A DNA stretch of 64,000 nt from Alphaproteobacteria bacterium (lineage in GTDB: Bacteria; Pseudomonadota; Alphaproteobacteria; JAVJRE01), in contig JAVJRE010000007.1 in the NCBI GenBank assembly GCA_040218575.1, positions 434,001-498,000 of the forward strand. Reading direction: 5' to 3'. Both the position numbers and the translations under genes were made by a program. Shown piece by piece: positions 62,321 through 64,000 of the stretch. The first letter of the stretch is position 1, and every line of letters starts with the position of its first letter. The notes beneath the pieces were generated by a model. That model did not search any database. It worked only from the letters and a program-made list of their open reading frames with translations, and was not told where the DNA came from.

Positions 62321-62764
62321 GTGACCGTTCCCATTCGCCGGATCATGCCCGACGAACGGGACAGTCTGGCGGTATTGCGCGGCAATCTGTGGCCCCATAC
62401 GCCAGCGGCTCACCAGAGCGAGCTGGACCGCCTGTTCGCCGACCCCGGCTTCGCTGCGTTCGTCGCAGAACGCCACGGCCGGCCGGTCGCCTTCGCCGAA
62501 GTGCGCCGCCGCGCCTATGTGCCGGGTGCCGCGGCACCCGACACCGCCTTCCTCGAAGGCATCTGGGTCGCACCCGACCACCGGCGGCAGGGCATCGCCA
62601 CGGCGCTGCTGCACCGGGTCGCGGCGTGGGCCCGCCAGCAGGGATGCGAGGACTTGGGCTCCGACGCCCTGCTGGACAACACCGTCAGCCATGCCTGGCA
62701 TCACAGCATGGGCTTCAGCGAGGTAGAGCGGACCGTCAGCTACATCCGTCGCCTGGCCGACTGA
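62321..62764 (+). CDS. GNAT acetyltransferase, aminoglycoside 6'-acetyltransferase-like
   Basis: 147 residues, starting at GTG 62321, five bases after the SelA-like gene. The acetyl-CoA-binding segment RRQGIATALL and the family marks ELDRLF, FAEVRRRAYVPG, FLEGIWV, WARQQGCEDLGSDALLDNTVSHAWHHSMGF and EVERTVSYIRRL follow the AAC(6') pattern of about 145 residues. It could acetylate an amine of an aminoglycoside or of a related small molecule. The chromosomal setting and lack of mobile DNA suggest an intrinsic, perhaps metabolic, role. Confidence 0.78.
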   Translation: MTVPIRRIMPDERDSLAVLRGNLWPHTPAAHQSELDRLFADPGFAAFVAERHGRPVAFAEVRRRAYVPGAAAPDTAFLEGIWVAPDHRRQGIATALLHRVAAWARQQGCEDLGSDALLDNTVSHAWHHSMGFSEVERTVSYIRRLAD

Positions 62765-62882
62765 ACGGGCCTACCACGACCGGCCGGATCGGGTGCGGGG
62801 GCAAGACCCGCCGCCGTTGCTGTGGAACACTGCCGGCCGCGCCGCTCCCGGCTCTCCTTTCGCACATCCATCCACAGGCACC

Positions 62883-64000
62883 ATGTCCCAGACCTCTCCC
62901 GGCCAGCCCGCTGCATTGTCGCCCGCCGCCACCGCGGCGCAGGTCCATGCGCCGCTCAGCGTCGGCCAGTTCGTCGCCGTCATGGCCGCCCTGATGGCGC
63001 TCAACGCCCTGGCCATCGACATCATGCTGCCGGCCCTGCCGCACTTCCGGCAAGCCTTCGCTCTGGCCGATGCAAACGCGGCGCAGACGGTGATCACCGC
63101 CTACCTGGTGGGGTTTGGTGTTGGCCAGGTGTTCATGGGCGTGCTGTCAGACCGCTTTGGCCGGCGACCGATTCTGCTGGCCGGCCTGCTGGTCTATGGC
63201 CTGGCGGCGATTGCCTCCGCCGTTTCGACGGACATGACGGCGCTGCTGGTGGCGCGCTTCATTCAGGGGCTCGGCTCCGCCGCGCCGCGTGTCGTCGGTG
63301 TCGCTGCCGTCCGCGACTGCTATGGCGGGCGGCAGATGGCCCGCGTCATGTCACTGGTGATGATGGTCTTCATGGCCATGCCCATACTGGCGCCATCCAT
63401 CGGTCAGTTGATTCTTCTGGCCGCCCCCTGGCAGGCGATCTTTGCCGTCCTGGCGGTCTATGCGGCGGTCATGTTCGTTGTCTGCTGGCGATGGCTGCCG
63501 GAAACCCTGCGGCCGGAGTGGCGGCGGGCCATTCGCCCGGGGCCGATCCTGCAGGCAGGCCGCTCCATTTTCGGCTCACGTCAGACCGTCGGCTACACCC
63601 TGGCCAGCGGCGCTTTCTTCGGCGCGCTCCTGGGCTTCGTCAATTCGGCGCAACAGCTTCTGGGCCAGGTGTTCGGCCTCGGCGACTGGTTTCCGCTGGC
63701 CTTTGCGGTGCTGGCCGGAGGTATCGCCGTGTCCTCCTTCATCAACGCTCTATTGGTGGAGCGCATGGGCATGCGCTCCCTGAGCCACGGGGCGACCCTC
63801 ACCTTTCTGGCGGTCGCCCTGACCATGCTGGCCCTCGCCCTGACCGGCTGGCTGACAGTGTGGACCTTCATGCCTCTGCAGGTCATGGCCATGCTGCTGG
63901 CGGGTCTGGTGTTCGCCAATTTCAACGCGCTGGCCATGGAGCCGCAGCAAAAGGTTGCCGGCATCGCCTCGTCGCTGATCGGCGCCGTGACCATCCTGAT
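62883..64000 (+). CDS. MFS drug-resistance transporter, Bcr/CflA family (copy 3), cut by window end
   Basis: The first 372 codons, open to the window edge, so the 3' end is missing. GVLSDRFGRRPILL sits between helices 2 and 3, and RFIQGLGSAAPRVVGVAAVRD follows, as in Bcr/CflA exporters. The start is ATG 62883; the first 25 residues are Ala/Pro/Ser-rich and cytoplasmic. Inner-membrane proton-linked exporter; substrate unknown. Located 118 bases after the GNAT gene. Confidence 0.85.
   Translation, partial: MSQTSPGQPAALSPAATAAQVHAPLSVGQFVAVMAALMALNALAIDIMLPALPHFRQAFALADANAAQTVITAYLVGFGVGQVFMGVLSDRFGRRPILLAGLLVYGLAAIASAVSTDMTALLVARFIQGLGSAAPRVVGVAAVRDCYGGRQMARVMSLVMMVFMAMPILAPSIGQLILLAAPWQAIFAVLAVYAAVMFVVCWRWLPETLRPEWRRAIRPGPILQAGRSIFGSRQTVGYTLASGAFFGALLGFVNSAQQLLGQVFGLGDWFPLAFAVLAGGIAVSSFINALLVERMGMRSLSHGATLTFLAVALTMLALALTGWLTVWTFMPLQVMAMLLAGLVFANFNALAMEPQQKVAGIASSLIGAVTIL

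Overview
This is GC-rich, densely packed chromosomal DNA with ATGA start/stop overlaps, high-GC codon use and Shine-Dalgarno sites. The gene content fits Alphaproteobacteria, probably a Rhodospirillales-like lineage: a complete ccoNOQP-ccoGHIS block with an FNR/FixK-type box, a PAS_5-type protein, a DddQ-like cupin and an anaerobic HemN. No rRNA, tRNA, CRISPR array, insertion sequence or phage gene was seen. Genus cannot be told from the sequence.

Layout. 0.3-1.9 kb: enoyl-CoA hydratase and RraA-fold aldolase. 1.9-5.9 kb (minus): two tandem Bcr/CflA drug exporters and a histidine/phenylalanine ammonia-lyase-like protein (HAL-like 1). 6.1-8.1 kb: orphan ParA, ribbon-helix-helix protein and PAS_5-like protein. 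8.2-13 kb: CysD and a CysN-CysC fusion beside a FkbM methyltransferase and a glycosyltransferase. 13.1-18.4 kb: Rieske oxygenase, malonyl-CoA-synthetase-like enzyme, oligopeptidase B. 18.4-20.4 kb (minus): exported Cys-rich protein, 2OG-Fe(II) oxygenase, split YeeE/YedE pair. 20.5-24.4 kb (minus): operon of HAL-like 3, HAL-like 2 and a DMSP-lyase-family cupin. 24.7-26.2 kb: GST and a DUF2189-like membrane protein. 26.2-34.7 kb (minus): cbb3 oxidase and its assembly genes. 34.7-40.6 kb: MFS exporter, Ldh2-type dehydrogenase, cystathionine beta-lyase, PPOX flavoprotein, HemN. 40.6-62.8 kb: six CocE/NonD serine hydrolases (A-F), two Tat-exported oligopeptide-type binding proteins, one DppBCDF-type ABC transporter, a SelA-like PLP enzyme and an AAC(6')-like acetyltransferase. 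The window ends inside a third Bcr/CflA exporter.

Two systems stand out. First, all three HAL/PAL-family proteins keep the fold signatures (YGVTS, the S-x-R-x-x-P-x-V block, the STGxYHN block, E-Q-D-D), but the Ala-Ser-Gly that cyclises into the MIO electrophile reads Ala-Gly-Glu. They cannot make MIO, so they must do different chemistry or bind ligand. Two of them are translationally coupled to each other and followed by a DddQ-like cupin. Second, a 22-kb locus holds six paralogous, apparently intact CocE-type hydrolases interleaved with peptide importer genes, including a duplicated [binding protein - CocE] unit. This looks like an import-and-hydrolyse pathway for peptide-like, amide or ester compounds, with amino-acid lyases and drug-resistance-type genes at its edges.

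Start codons were re-chosen by ribosome-binding site, family alignment and overlap with neighbours. All functions are inferred from motifs read by eye; no database search was run.
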